DNA of 64,000 nt from Pseudonocardiales bacterium. Lineage in GTDB: Bacteria > Actinomycetota > Actinomycetes > Mycobacteriales > Pseudonocardiaceae. The stretch covers positions 42,970 to 106,969 of the forward strand of contig JAFAWY010000117.1 of assembly GCA_019241525.1 (NCBI GenBank), in the 5' to 3' direction. Below are positions 18,169-25,551 of the stretch, one piece after another (position 1 is the first letter of the stretch; every line of letters begins with the position of its first letter). Under the pieces are notes generated by a model that searched no databases, was not told where the DNA came from, and worked only from the letters and a program-made list of their open reading frames with translations. The position numbers were made by a program, and so were the translations under genes.

Positions 18169-19044
18169 GTGCGTAACATCCTGGTCGGGACAGCATCCTG
18201 GACGGATAAATCCTTGGTGCAATCAGGCTGGTATCCGCCCGGCGTGTCGAGCGCGGAAGATCGGCTCCGGTACTACGCTGCACATTTCCCCGTTGTTGAA
18301 GTTGATTCGACCTACTACTTCCTCCCCACGTACGAAAATGCCCAGCGCTGGGCGCAGCGTACGCCACCATCATTCACGTTCAACATCAAGGCCTTTTCGT
18401 TGCTCACTGGGCATCCGACTAAGCCAGCGGCACTCCCGAAAGACGTCCCGGTCGCCACCGAGAAGAAAAACGTCTACTTGAAGGATTTTCCTGGCGAGGT
18501 TATTGAACGCATCTGGGCGGCCTTTTTAGATGCGCTGGTTCCGCTGGCCGATGGCAGCAAGCTGGGAGGGATCCTATTCCAGTTCCCGCCGTGGTTTCCC
18601 ATCTCGAAGAAGAACAAACACTATATCCTGGAGTGCGCTGATCGCGTGGCGCCGATCAAAGCGTGCATCGAGTTTCGCCACAACAGTTGGATGACCAACG
18701 ACAATCAGGCAGAGACGCTTGACTTCTTGACCGGCCACGGTCTGCCGTACGTGTGTGTCGACATGCCACAAGGCTTCTCCTCATCAATTCCTCCGGTACT
18801 GGCCGCTACCAGCGATCTGGCCGTGATGCGTTTCCATGGGCACAACGATGACGAGTGGGAGAGCAAGTCGGTGCAACGCCGCTTCGCCTACCTATATTCG
18901 GAAGAGGAGCTCAAAAGCTGGGCGCCTCGTATCGTCAGGCTTGCATCGCAAACGCAGACAACACACATCTTGATGAATAATTGCTATCGGGACTATGCGC
19001 AGCGCAACGCTGCACGGATCGCAGAATTGCTCGTAACCGACTGA
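18169..19044 (+). CDS. DUF72 (YecE-like) TIM-barrel protein
   Basis: A 291-residue protein starting with GTG, and with the DUF72/YecE signature at the N-terminus: ILVGTASWTDKSLVQSGWYPPG, then RLRYYAAHFPVVEVDSTYYFLP. Further blocks are FTFNIKAFSLLTGH, LGGILFQFPPWF, IEFRHNSW and PYVCVDMPQGF, ending in YLYSEEELKSWAPRI. The family is a TIM barrel with structural resemblance to sugar-phosphate isomerases and nucleases. Its reaction is not established. It sits just upstream of the CHAT gene on the same strand, but 286 bases separate them, so cotranscription is uncertain. Confidence 0.88.
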   Translation: MRNILVGTASWTDKSLVQSGWYPPGVSSAEDRLRYYAAHFPVVEVDSTYYFLPTYENAQRWAQRTPPSFTFNIKAFSLLTGHPTKPAALPKDVPVATEKKNVYLKDFPGEVIERIWAAFLDALVPLADGSKLGGILFQFPPWFPISKKNKHYILECADRVAPIKACIEFRHNSWMTNDNQAETLDFLTGHGLPYVCVDMPQGFSSSIPPVLAATSDLAVMRFHGHNDDEWESKSVQRRFAYLYSEEELKSWAPRIVRLASQTQTTHILMNNCYRDYAQRNAARIAELLVTD

Positions 19045-19330
19045 CGAGGGCGCTACCGGCCGGCACCGGCCCACGGAGACGACCCTGGCACCGGGCGGTG
19101 ACGGTCAGCGTTTCGAGCTCGGGGCGATGACGGCGTACGACGTGCTCGTGGCAGCGGCGACCGCCCGCACTGTCGATCTGCGTCCAACCGGGTGACGACG
19201 GTTACCTGGGCGTATCACGGGCAGCATTCGCGCCTCTGTGCATATGACGCCTGTCGCAATACAGCTCGAAGAGAGACGGCCGCCGGTCAATTGAGCCCCC
19301 ACAAGGTATATCGGAAGTTGGAGAGCTTGG
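19045..19330 (+). other. Intergenic region with a possible gene-fragment remnant
   Basis: In the plus-strand frame around 19108-19194 a protein-like tail reads FELGAMTAYDVLVAAATART before a stop. It has no start and no identifiable family, and may be a decayed gene end. The remainder probably contains the promoter of the CHAT gene. Confidence 0.3.
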
Positions 19331-21415
19331 GTGTTGGATATGACCATCGAGCAACTACTTAATTCTGAAGTAGTGTCATCAGGGCTTCCCGATGTACCCG
19401 AGCAACTCGGTGAAAAAGCTCCCGATCCGGCGACGACCCAACAGCTAAAGATCACTGTTGCCTGGGGAGACCTGCCGAGCGTGGCGGCAGACATCCATGT
19501 AACTGGGCACTACCGGGGGGTAATGCCTACGGCCGCCGAACGCAGGCTCGACGAGGCGATCTCTCCACCGGGACCTTGTGGCATCATTTGCGAGCACACG
19601 CGCCGTCGATGGCTGGTCGGGGCGCTCGGCGAAATTACCTACTTTCCCGGACGAGTCGGCGCGCCCGAGGCTGACAACCAAGTGCTGCGAGCGGCAGTTG
19701 TGGGCATGGGTCGCGTCGGTACCTTTACCGAAGACAATGCAACACGGCTGTACCAGTCGCTGCTGCGGGAAATCATGTCACTGCGGCATATCCGCACCGT
19801 GGCCACAGTGCTCATCGGCTCCGGCGCCGGCAACTTGCTCTTTCACCAGGTAGCCCATGCGGTGGTGACCGGGTTCGGCAACGCGCTGCGCGGTCTCGCA
19901 TCCGAGAGCAATCCGATCGTGCCAGACATGGTTATCGTCGAGCTGGATCGGCTGCGCGCTGAACTGTGTCACCGGGCGCTGCGGAATGCCGCGGAGTCCG
20001 AGCCGCTAATTGCCGTGGAGCCGGTCCTTGCCTCCCATCCCGGTGGGCAGGTCAACGCCAACGCCGCCGCTGTGTATGGCATCCGCGGGTTGCTCGACCT
20101 GCTGGCCAGCACACCTAACCCAGCACCGCCCGACCACCCGACCCAAGCGATCTTGACTGCCATCCCTGCCGACCTGCGTGACCAGGTGCACGGGAAGCTC
20201 ACGGAGATCGCCTCACGCTCTGCCGATGTCGCCAGCGTGCAGATCGATTCGCGCGATAGCGGCAATGGTGACCAGACGCCGGCGACCCGCGTGACGGTTC
20301 TGCGGGTCCCCACAGGCGTGATCTGGTCAGCCTTGACCGCGCGAGCCACCGTCCCGGAGCGGGTGGTCCCGCTCAACGACTCACTGATGGACGACCTCGT
20401 GCAACGGCTGACTCCGCCTTCTGCAGAGGACGTGGCCGAGCTACCCGCCTTCCTGACTCGGTTTATGGTGCCGTTCGATCTCCAGCACTACCTCGACGGG
20501 CAAGCACCTTTGATCATTGAGGTCGACCTGCGGACGGCGCGGGTGCCCTGGGAGCTGCTCGTCTGCACCCAGCAAGGTTCGGTCCAAGGCACGGCGGATG
20601 AACCCGACCCGTTGGCCGTCCAGCAATGCCTGTCCCGGCAGATGCGAACCACCTATGCGCGGACCGACCTGGAGGAGACATCAGCCGAGGAAATGCGGGC
20701 ACTGGTGATCGGCGATCCGGGAGGCCCAAGCATGTCCCTTCCCGAAGCCCGGAAAGAGGCTGCTGATGTCGCGGACCTGTTGCGGGACCACAAAATCGAC
20801 GTCGATCTGTTCATCGGCACGCCTGGATCGAAATTGGAAACGGGCGCACGGTTTGCTACCCGGCTTGACGTGCTGGCCAAGATGCACAACAGGAACTATC
20901 ACATCATCCACTACGCCGGCCACGGTGTCTTTTCGCCAGATAATCCCGAGCTGTCGGGATGGCTCTTCGCTGACGGCCTTCTTGCCGCCCGTGAACTCAC
21001 GCAATTCTCGCAAGCACCGCGGCTGGTGATGGCCGATGCGTGCTGGTCAGCCGCACATCCCGATGTCCCTGGAAATAAGGAGCCACAGCGAGGAGACCCC
21101 AGCCGGCTTGCCCCTGTACTCGCCGACGAATTCCTTAGAGTAGGAACCGGGCACGTCATCGGCGCCTCTTGGGCGCTACCAGATAAAGAAGCATGGATGT
21201 TCGCGACGTCTTTTTACACCGCGTTGCTGGGTGGTGACGGAAAGGGGCCGATGTCGGTTGGTCAAGCAGTTCGCCAAAGCCGTCAGCGACTCTGGAAGGC
21301 GGCTAATAAAGCCGAATCCGCGTCACCGGAACAACGCTGCGCGTGGGCGGCCTACCAGCACTACGGGGATCCTGCAGATCACCTTGTCCCAGAGGTCACC
21401 TCCAGACGGACATAA
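19331..21415 (+). CDS. CHAT-domain (caspase-like) cysteine protease
   Basis: The 694-residue protein starts with GTG preceded by GGAGAG; an ATG at 19340 is an alternative. The C-terminal third is a CHAT domain with the caspase-type dyad: His531 in HYAGHGVF and Cys571 in MADACWSAA, followed by GASWALPDKEAWMFATSFYTALL. The N-terminal region (about 40-190) has a macro/M17-like pattern (ERRLDEAISP, GALGEITYFPG, VVGMGRVGTF). CHAT proteases act as activated peptidases in caspase-like conflict and separase-like pathways. The stop overlaps the next lipase gene region (TAATG), so the two form an operon. The lipase or a phage factor may be the target, by inference. Regulatory input probably comes through the N-terminal half. 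Confidence 0.87.
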   Translation: MLDMTIEQLLNSEVVSSGLPDVPEQLGEKAPDPATTQQLKITVAWGDLPSVAADIHVTGHYRGVMPTAAERRLDEAISPPGPCGIICEHTRRRWLVGALGEITYFPGRVGAPEADNQVLRAAVVGMGRVGTFTEDNATRLYQSLLREIMSLRHIRTVATVLIGSGAGNLLFHQVAHAVVTGFGNALRGLASESNPIVPDMVIVELDRLRAELCHRALRNAAESEPLIAVEPVLASHPGGQVNANAAAVYGIRGLLDLLASTPNPAPPDHPTQAILTAIPADLRDQVHGKLTEIASRSADVASVQIDSRDSGNGDQTPATRVTVLRVPTGVIWSALTARATVPERVVPLNDSLMDDLVQRLTPPSAEDVAELPAFLTRFMVPFDLQHYLDGQAPLIIEVDLRTARVPWELLVCTQQGSVQGTADEPDPLAVQQCLSRQMRTTYARTDLEETSAEEMRALVIGDPGGPSMSLPEARKEAADVADLLRDHKIDVDLFIGTPGSKLETGARFATRLDVLAKMHNRNYHIIHYAGHGVFSPDNPELSGWLFADGLLAARELTQFSQAPRLVMADACWSAAHPDVPGNKEPQRGDPSRLAPVLADEFLRVGTGHVIGASWALPDKEAWMFATSFYTALLGGDGKGPMSVGQAVRQSRQRLWKAANKAESASPEQRCAWAAYQHYGDPADHLVPEVTSRRT

Positions 21416-21432
21416 TGAGGGGCAGCGAAGTC

Positions 21433-22854
21433 ATGGCCAAAATTGCAATACCTGATGTGATCGTGCTTTTGCCGGGCATCACCGGCAGTGTGCTTGCCGA
21501 AGACGGCAAGGAAGTGTGGGCGCCAACTCCCGGAGCTGCAATACACGCTCTGTTCAGCCTCGGCGCCTCGCTGACCAGGAGTCTTGAGGTCCACGACGAC
21601 GACTGGAGAGCTGCGGACCTCGGCGACGGAGTTGAGGCGACCCGACTCGTCGATAGCGCACAAATTATCCCAGGCTTATGGAAGATAGACGGCTACACCG
21701 AGATCGAAGATTTCCTTCTCGGCACATTCGACCTCACGCGCGGGGTAAACTATTTCCCGTTCCCCTACGACTGGCGCCGGGACAACCGGGCCAGCGCGAC
21801 TCGACTAAAGGAGAAGTCCCGCGCGTGGTTAAAGGACTGGCGAGCGAAATCCGGCAACGCCAACGCGCAGCTTGTGCTGGTCGGTCACTCGATGGGTGGC
21901 CTGGTGGCGCGCTATTTCGTCGAGGCACTCGAAGGCTGGCGGGATACCAAGGCGGTGGTGACGTTTGGCACGCCGTTCTACGGTTCGCTGAACGCGGTTG
22001 ATTTCCTGCTCAACGGCTTCCACAAGAATCTTGGTCCGTTCAATGTCGACCTCTCGACGCAGCTACGCTCGATGAGCTCAGTCCAGCAGCTCGTCCCGGC
22101 GTACCGCTGCATCTACGGACCTGATGGCACTGCGCGTACCCCTGCCGATGCTGGCCTGGGGACCTGGAAATCGCAGTGGAACGATGCACTCCAGACATTC
22201 CAGCAAGAGATGGAAAGCGCCGCTAAAGCGAACCGCTCCGATCCGCAGTTCGATGCCAATCCGGTTATCTACCAGCCGATCACCGGTCGCGATCAGCCCA
22301 CCCGCCAATCGGTTGTCCTGGTCAACGGCAAAGCCGAGTTTCACTTCGACCGGCAAGGCAAGGATGAGAGCGGCGACGGAACCGTGCCGTTGTTGTCTGC
22401 TGCGTTGGCCGGCACCCAACAGATGAGGACGTTTGCACCTGAGCAACATGCACGGCTGCAGGCCAACATCCCCCTGCTCAATCAGCTCAGCGGCGTGCTC
22501 CAGGCGCTCCACGCTGCCCGGGTTGAGGATCTCCGCCGCACCGTGACGTCATGGTTTGCGATCGATGTCGACGACGTCTACCTGCCGGGTGAGCCGGTGT
22601 CGGTACACCTGCAGGCACTCAGCGATCTCGATGCCGGCACGCTACCCGAGGTCAAGGCGACGGTCATGGTTCAGGACAAGGCAACTGGCGAGGAAGCGGC
22701 TCGCCGCGAGGTCACGGTGCCGCGGGAGCGCACCGAGATCGTGCTCGGGGAACCCGGTCCAGGTACCTATCTCCTCACTGTCAGCGGTCCAAGTAGCGCT
22801 GCGACAGCCTCTGACGTCTTCGCGATCGCGTCCGCGGAGGAACTCGCGGGCTAG
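21433..22854 (+). CDS. LCAT-like alpha/beta-hydrolase (lipase/acyltransferase)
   Basis: Read from ATG 21433 (GAGGGG ten bases upstream), the protein has 473 residues. A start at 21415, overlapping the CHAT stop, is also possible. It opens MAKIAIPDVIVLLPGITGSVL, the oxyanion region of lecithin:cholesterol acyltransferase-type lipases. The nucleophile Ser153 lies in LVGHSMGGLVARY, and FPFPYDWRRDNR and DGTVPLLSAAL hold further family residues (the Asp/His side). Residues after about 390 form a beta-rich domain. There is no signal peptide, so it acts in the cytoplasm unless secreted by other means. Coupling to a CHAT protease suggests protease-controlled membrane-lipid attack. Its 3' end overlaps the opposing lasso B2 gene by 74 bases. 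Confidence 0.87.
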   Translation: MAKIAIPDVIVLLPGITGSVLAEDGKEVWAPTPGAAIHALFSLGASLTRSLEVHDDDWRAADLGDGVEATRLVDSAQIIPGLWKIDGYTEIEDFLLGTFDLTRGVNYFPFPYDWRRDNRASATRLKEKSRAWLKDWRAKSGNANAQLVLVGHSMGGLVARYFVEALEGWRDTKAVVTFGTPFYGSLNAVDFLLNGFHKNLGPFNVDLSTQLRSMSSVQQLVPAYRCIYGPDGTARTPADAGLGTWKSQWNDALQTFQQEMESAAKANRSDPQFDANPVIYQPITGRDQPTRQSVVLVNGKAEFHFDRQGKDESGDGTVPLLSAALAGTQQMRTFAPEQHARLQANIPLLNQLSGVLQALHAARVEDLRRTVTSWFAIDVDDVYLPGEPVSVHLQALSDLDAGTLPEVKATVMVQDKATGEEAARREVTVPRERTEIVLGEPGPGTYLLTVSGPSSAATASDVFAIASAEELAG

Positions 22855-23260
22855 GCGGAATGACAATGAGCGGGCGGTAATAGCCAGGACCTTGCGGCTC
22901 ACCGACTGGCTGGCCGTCTGCCTCAATCCAGGCGTGAGCGATAAAGGGAGCGGTGCGCACCCCGGTACACCAGGTAGGCCAGACACCCCGCATGCGGCAG
23001 AGCACCGTGGTAGCCAACGATCGCTGCAAGCAGTACCGGCCGCCATAAAGCACGCTGACGGCCAAGACTGCATCGAGTGCCACGGTGGCCTGGTGGTAGG
23101 TGGCCGGTGCGGCGTGGCGACGCAGGACGGTGAGCACAACTCGAATACGCCGGGGCGACAAGTGGGCAAGTACCCGTCCGACGCCCACGGCGATCAAGGC
23201 CGCAGGTCGCTGCCGGAAAGGAATTGTGGTGGCACGCGGTACGGCCATCGGCTGGCTCAT
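22781..23260 (-). CDS. Lasso peptide B2 protein (transglutaminase-like leader peptidase)
   Basis: A 159-residue protein with the lasso B2 pattern. The catalytic Cys77 is in GGRYCLQRSLA, His109 in FIAHAWIEADG, and Asp115 follows, giving a transglutaminase-like Cys-His-Asp triad. The cysteine protease cleaves the leader from the lasso precursor together with B1. The ATG at 23260 overlaps the B1 stop (ATGA), so translation is coupled. The N-terminus (about 1-75) carries the hydrophobic helices usual for split B2 proteins. The basic tail RTRSRRRQRLSQRYLDR is a little longer than usual. The last 74 bases are antisense to the lipase gene. This identification is firm from context and motif. Confidence 0.9.
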   Translation of the reverse strand: MSQPMAVPRATTIPFRQRPAALIAVGVGRVLAHLSPRRIRVVLTVLRRHAAPATYHQATVALDAVLAVSVLYGGRYCLQRSLATTVLCRMRGVWPTWCTGVRTAPFIAHAWIEADGQPVGEPQGPGYYRPLIVIPPSPRVPPRTRSRRRQRLSQRYLDR

Positions 23261-23532
23261 GTCCGCCTTCCTGGATGCTCGGTCACCAGGCCGGCGGCGC
23301 GCAGTCGCTGCACGAGGTCGGCGACATCGGCGCCGGCTTGCTCGATGTTCACCGGCTGCCGCTCGGCCAGTGCTTGGCCGACTTCGCCCGATGTGGCACC
23401 GTCGAGCAGCAGTCGGAGGACCACTGCACCGGTTCTGTTCAGCTGCCAATATCGCCCGGCGCGCTCGTCAAGTAACACCATTCCGTCATCCGTGTCCACA
23501 GTGGATACGTCAGCCTGCAATCGCACGGTCAC
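23257..23532 (-). CDS. Lasso peptide B1 protein (PqqD-like RRE, leader-binding)
   Basis: This 91-residue PqqD-like protein reads DDGMVLLDERAGRYWQLNRTG near the start, followed by VVLRLLLDGATSGEVGQALAE and ADVADLVQRLRAAGLV. That is the winged-helix RiPP recognition element which binds the leader peptide and delivers it to B2 and C. The GTG at 23532 was chosen because GGAGG is six bases upstream; a second GTG at 23526 is possible. The start lies 23 bases inside the end of the synthetase gene, and the stop overlaps the B2 start. Long frame extension upstream of 23532 is only the shadow of the synthetase gene. Confidence 0.92.
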   Translation of the reverse strand: MTVRLQADVSTVDTDDGMVLLDERAGRYWQLNRTGAVVLRLLLDGATSGEVGQALAERQPVNIEQAGADVADLVQRLRAAGLVTEHPGRRT

Positions 23533-25369
23533 CGTGAGCCTCCCTTCGGACCATAAGGCAAGTACGCAGCCATGCCTCGCACGCCAACGTCCGGTCGATG
23601 GCCACCGGGTCAAGCGCGTAGGGGTATAACCCGAGGCAGGCCTTGCGCAGAGCATCGACGTCGACCAGCCCGAGGCGGCCCAACACCGGATCCTCGAGCA
23701 GGGTTGCAAGCTGGCCGCGGGCGCAGCGCAGACCGACGTGCCAGTCGGCGCTGAAGTCACCCTTGGTATTGCGCTCCAGGATCGACGCCGGCACCAGATC
23801 ACCCATCGCCTCGACGATCAGTGGCTTGAATTGCCACGGGCTGCTGCGTTCGTGCAGGCGAACGGCCAGGCAGGCTTCGACCACCCGGTCATCGAGAAAC
23901 GGGGCAGCCAGCGGTAGCCCGGCGTGGGCCATGATCCCTGCGAGGTGACGGCTGAGATATCCAATCCCGCGAAGATGTTCCAGGGTGGCGTGCTGGCCGC
24001 GGGTGGGAGCCAGCGGCTGCGCGGTGGCTGCCGCCGCCTGCAGCAGGGTCCGGGCCGCGTCGGCTGCCCGGGATGTAGCCCAGGGCGGAAGTCGCAGGGC
24101 TGGACCCCAGCCCAAAGTCGGTTGACCACGGTGCGGGGCGGGGTCGGTCAGGCCATCGACGGCGCTGGCCAGCCATGTCCGGTAGCCGCGACCGTCCGCC
24201 AGCCCGCGCAGCGTGGCAACCAGCGGCCAACCGCTTACCGCGCGGCGGCCGCGCAGATGACCGGCCGCGATGCGGGGATGAGTCCGCGCCGTGGTGTGCA
24301 AGTAGGCCGGTGGCGCTTGCAACACCTGGTCACCACCCATGCCGCTGAGGTGCAGCCGGCTTCCGCGTTTGCGGAGCCGGCGGGCGAGGGCGATGGTGCG
24401 AGCCTGGTCTCGGATGATGATGTGCGGCTCGTCGGCCGCCAGGCAGCCCTGGTTGATCTCTGCATACATCGGCGGCAGTTGGCCCAGATCGACCATGAGG
24501 TGCTCGACGCCCGTGAGGTGATCAGCGGCATGTCGTGCCCAGCGGGCGTCGTCATGGCCGCGATCGGAGGAGACCAGCGTCACCGCGGTGATGCGGCTGT
24601 TGCCGCGCGCGGCCAAAAAGCAGATCGGGGTGGAATCCAGGCCACCGGACAGGTCACAACTGATGGACCCACCTGCCCGGGTGCGAGTCTCGACGGCAGT
24701 GACCAGCCTCTGCGCCACGATGGGTGCAGCATCGGCCAACGGCACCGTTGGCTCCGGAGCGTGCCACCATTGCACTACCCGGGCCGGCTGGCCGGGACGG
24801 GCGAGCAGGTAGCAGTCATCGGCAAGCGGGGATATGCCCTGCCACGGGCACCCATCTGCCACCGGGTGAGGCAGGAAAGGATAGACCAGGCGAGCTGCCA
24901 GCCATTGCTCGTCGAGACAGGCTCCGGTCAGGCCGGCCAGGACATCCATCCGGTCGGCGGCCAAAGTTAGCCGTGCCAGCTCGGTGTAGAACACCCGCTT
25001 CAGCCCGGAGACGCTGCCCTGCACCCTGATCTGATCGTCGATCGCGGCGATCAGATGGAAGCTGCCCGGCAGCCCGGCCGCCACCTGGTCCAGGTCAGCA
25101 ACCGTTCGAATCCGGCGAGCCCCAGCGGCCAACTCCACGGCAGTGACCGGGCAGCATCCGTTTACCACCAACCGCGTGCTGCCCACTTGGGCCGTCACCA
25201 GGTCTTCAGCAGCCCATCGGCCGATCAGCCATGGCCGTCCTGAAGGGTGCGGCAGCGTTTGTGGTGTCAGCGACGCCAATTCCGCGGGTAGATCAAGCAC
25301 GGCATCGGAGTCGGGAAGGACCACAAACCAGGCGTGTTCGCGCTGAACGGCCGGAAGTAAAGCGCGCAC
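23510..25369 (-). CDS. Lasso peptide macrolactam synthetase (asparagine-synthase-like, C protein)
   Basis: This 619-residue protein starts at GTG 25369, seven bases after the precursor stop. The N-terminal half resembles the class II glutamine amidotransferase fold but begins MRALLPAV, with no Cys at position 2, as expected for lasso C proteins that use no glutamine. The synthetase half has the PP-loop SGGLDS at 241-246 in SCDLSGGLDSTPI, and further blocks such as LSGMGGDQVLQ and APFLDDRVVEACLA. It would adenylate the Asp/Glu side chain of the core and close the isopeptide ring onto the N-terminus. Length and domain order are normal for the family. Confidence 0.94.
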   Translation of the reverse strand: MRALLPAVQREHAWFVVLPDSDAVLDLPAELASLTPQTLPHPSGRPWLIGRWAAEDLVTAQVGSTRLVVNGCCPVTAVELAAGARRIRTVADLDQVAAGLPGSFHLIAAIDDQIRVQGSVSGLKRVFYTELARLTLAADRMDVLAGLTGACLDEQWLAARLVYPFLPHPVADGCPWQGISPLADDCYLLARPGQPARVVQWWHAPEPTVPLADAAPIVAQRLVTAVETRTRAGGSISCDLSGGLDSTPICFLAARGNSRITAVTLVSSDRGHDDARWARHAADHLTGVEHLMVDLGQLPPMYAEINQGCLAADEPHIIIRDQARTIALARRLRKRGSRLHLSGMGGDQVLQAPPAYLHTTARTHPRIAAGHLRGRRAVSGWPLVATLRGLADGRGYRTWLASAVDGLTDPAPHRGQPTLGWGPALRLPPWATSRAADAARTLLQAAAATAQPLAPTRGQHATLEHLRGIGYLSRHLAGIMAHAGLPLAAPFLDDRVVEACLAVRLHERSSPWQFKPLIVEAMGDLVPASILERNTKGDFSADWHVGLRCARGQLATLLEDPVLGRLGLVDVDALRKACLGLYPYALDPVAIDRTLACEAWLRTCLMVRREAHGDRAIAG

Positions 25370-25375
25370 TAGGGG

Positions 25376-25525
25376 CTACGCAGAGTAGTACCCGTGTCCA
25401 TCCACCTCGGACCCTCTGCTATCGGCGCGAGTCACCGCGGTGAAGTCACCGATTTCGTCGAGCATCGGGGGCTCGTAGACTTCCGGCCGCTCTGCGGGGG
25501 TCTCCACGTCCGTAGGCATATCCAT
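25376..25525 (-). CDS. Lasso peptide precursor (A peptide), 49 residues
   Basis: I found this short frame between the nSTAND gene and the synthetase. ATG at 25525 is preceded by AAAGGGAGTG; an in-frame second ATG is at codon 3. The leader contains YEPPMLDEIGDF (residues 17-28), an exact Y-x2-P-x-L-x3-G RRE-binding motif, and Thr32 at the -2 position (TR before the core). The predicted core, residues 34-49, is ADSRGSEVDGHGYYSA. The ring would join the amine of Ala1 to Asp9 (nine-membered) or Glu7 (seven-membered, less common), leaving a tail with His and two Tyr as possible plugs. Ala1 is less usual than Gly1. The neighbouring B1, B2 and C genes make the assignment strong. Core boundary and ring size are inference. 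Confidence 0.88.
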   Translation of the reverse strand: MDMPTDVETPAERPEVYEPPMLDEIGDFTAVTRADSRGSEVDGHGYYSA

Positions 25526-25551
25526 GTTCGTATCACTCCCTTTGAGTTGTT

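Noticed and set aside
22556..23629. Long plus-strand frame (357 codons)
   Set aside because: It lies antisense to the lasso B1/B2 genes and within the lipase end, has Arg/Ser-rich low-information composition, and matches no family. It is a GC-driven shadow.
23924..24970. Plus-strand frame of 348 codons over the lasso synthetase
   Set aside because: Antisense shadow of a gene with clear synthetase motifs.
23510..25369. Ordinary asparagine synthetase
   Set aside because: No N-terminal Cys and location between a leader-bearing precursor and RRE/B2 genes fit a lasso macrolactam synthetase.
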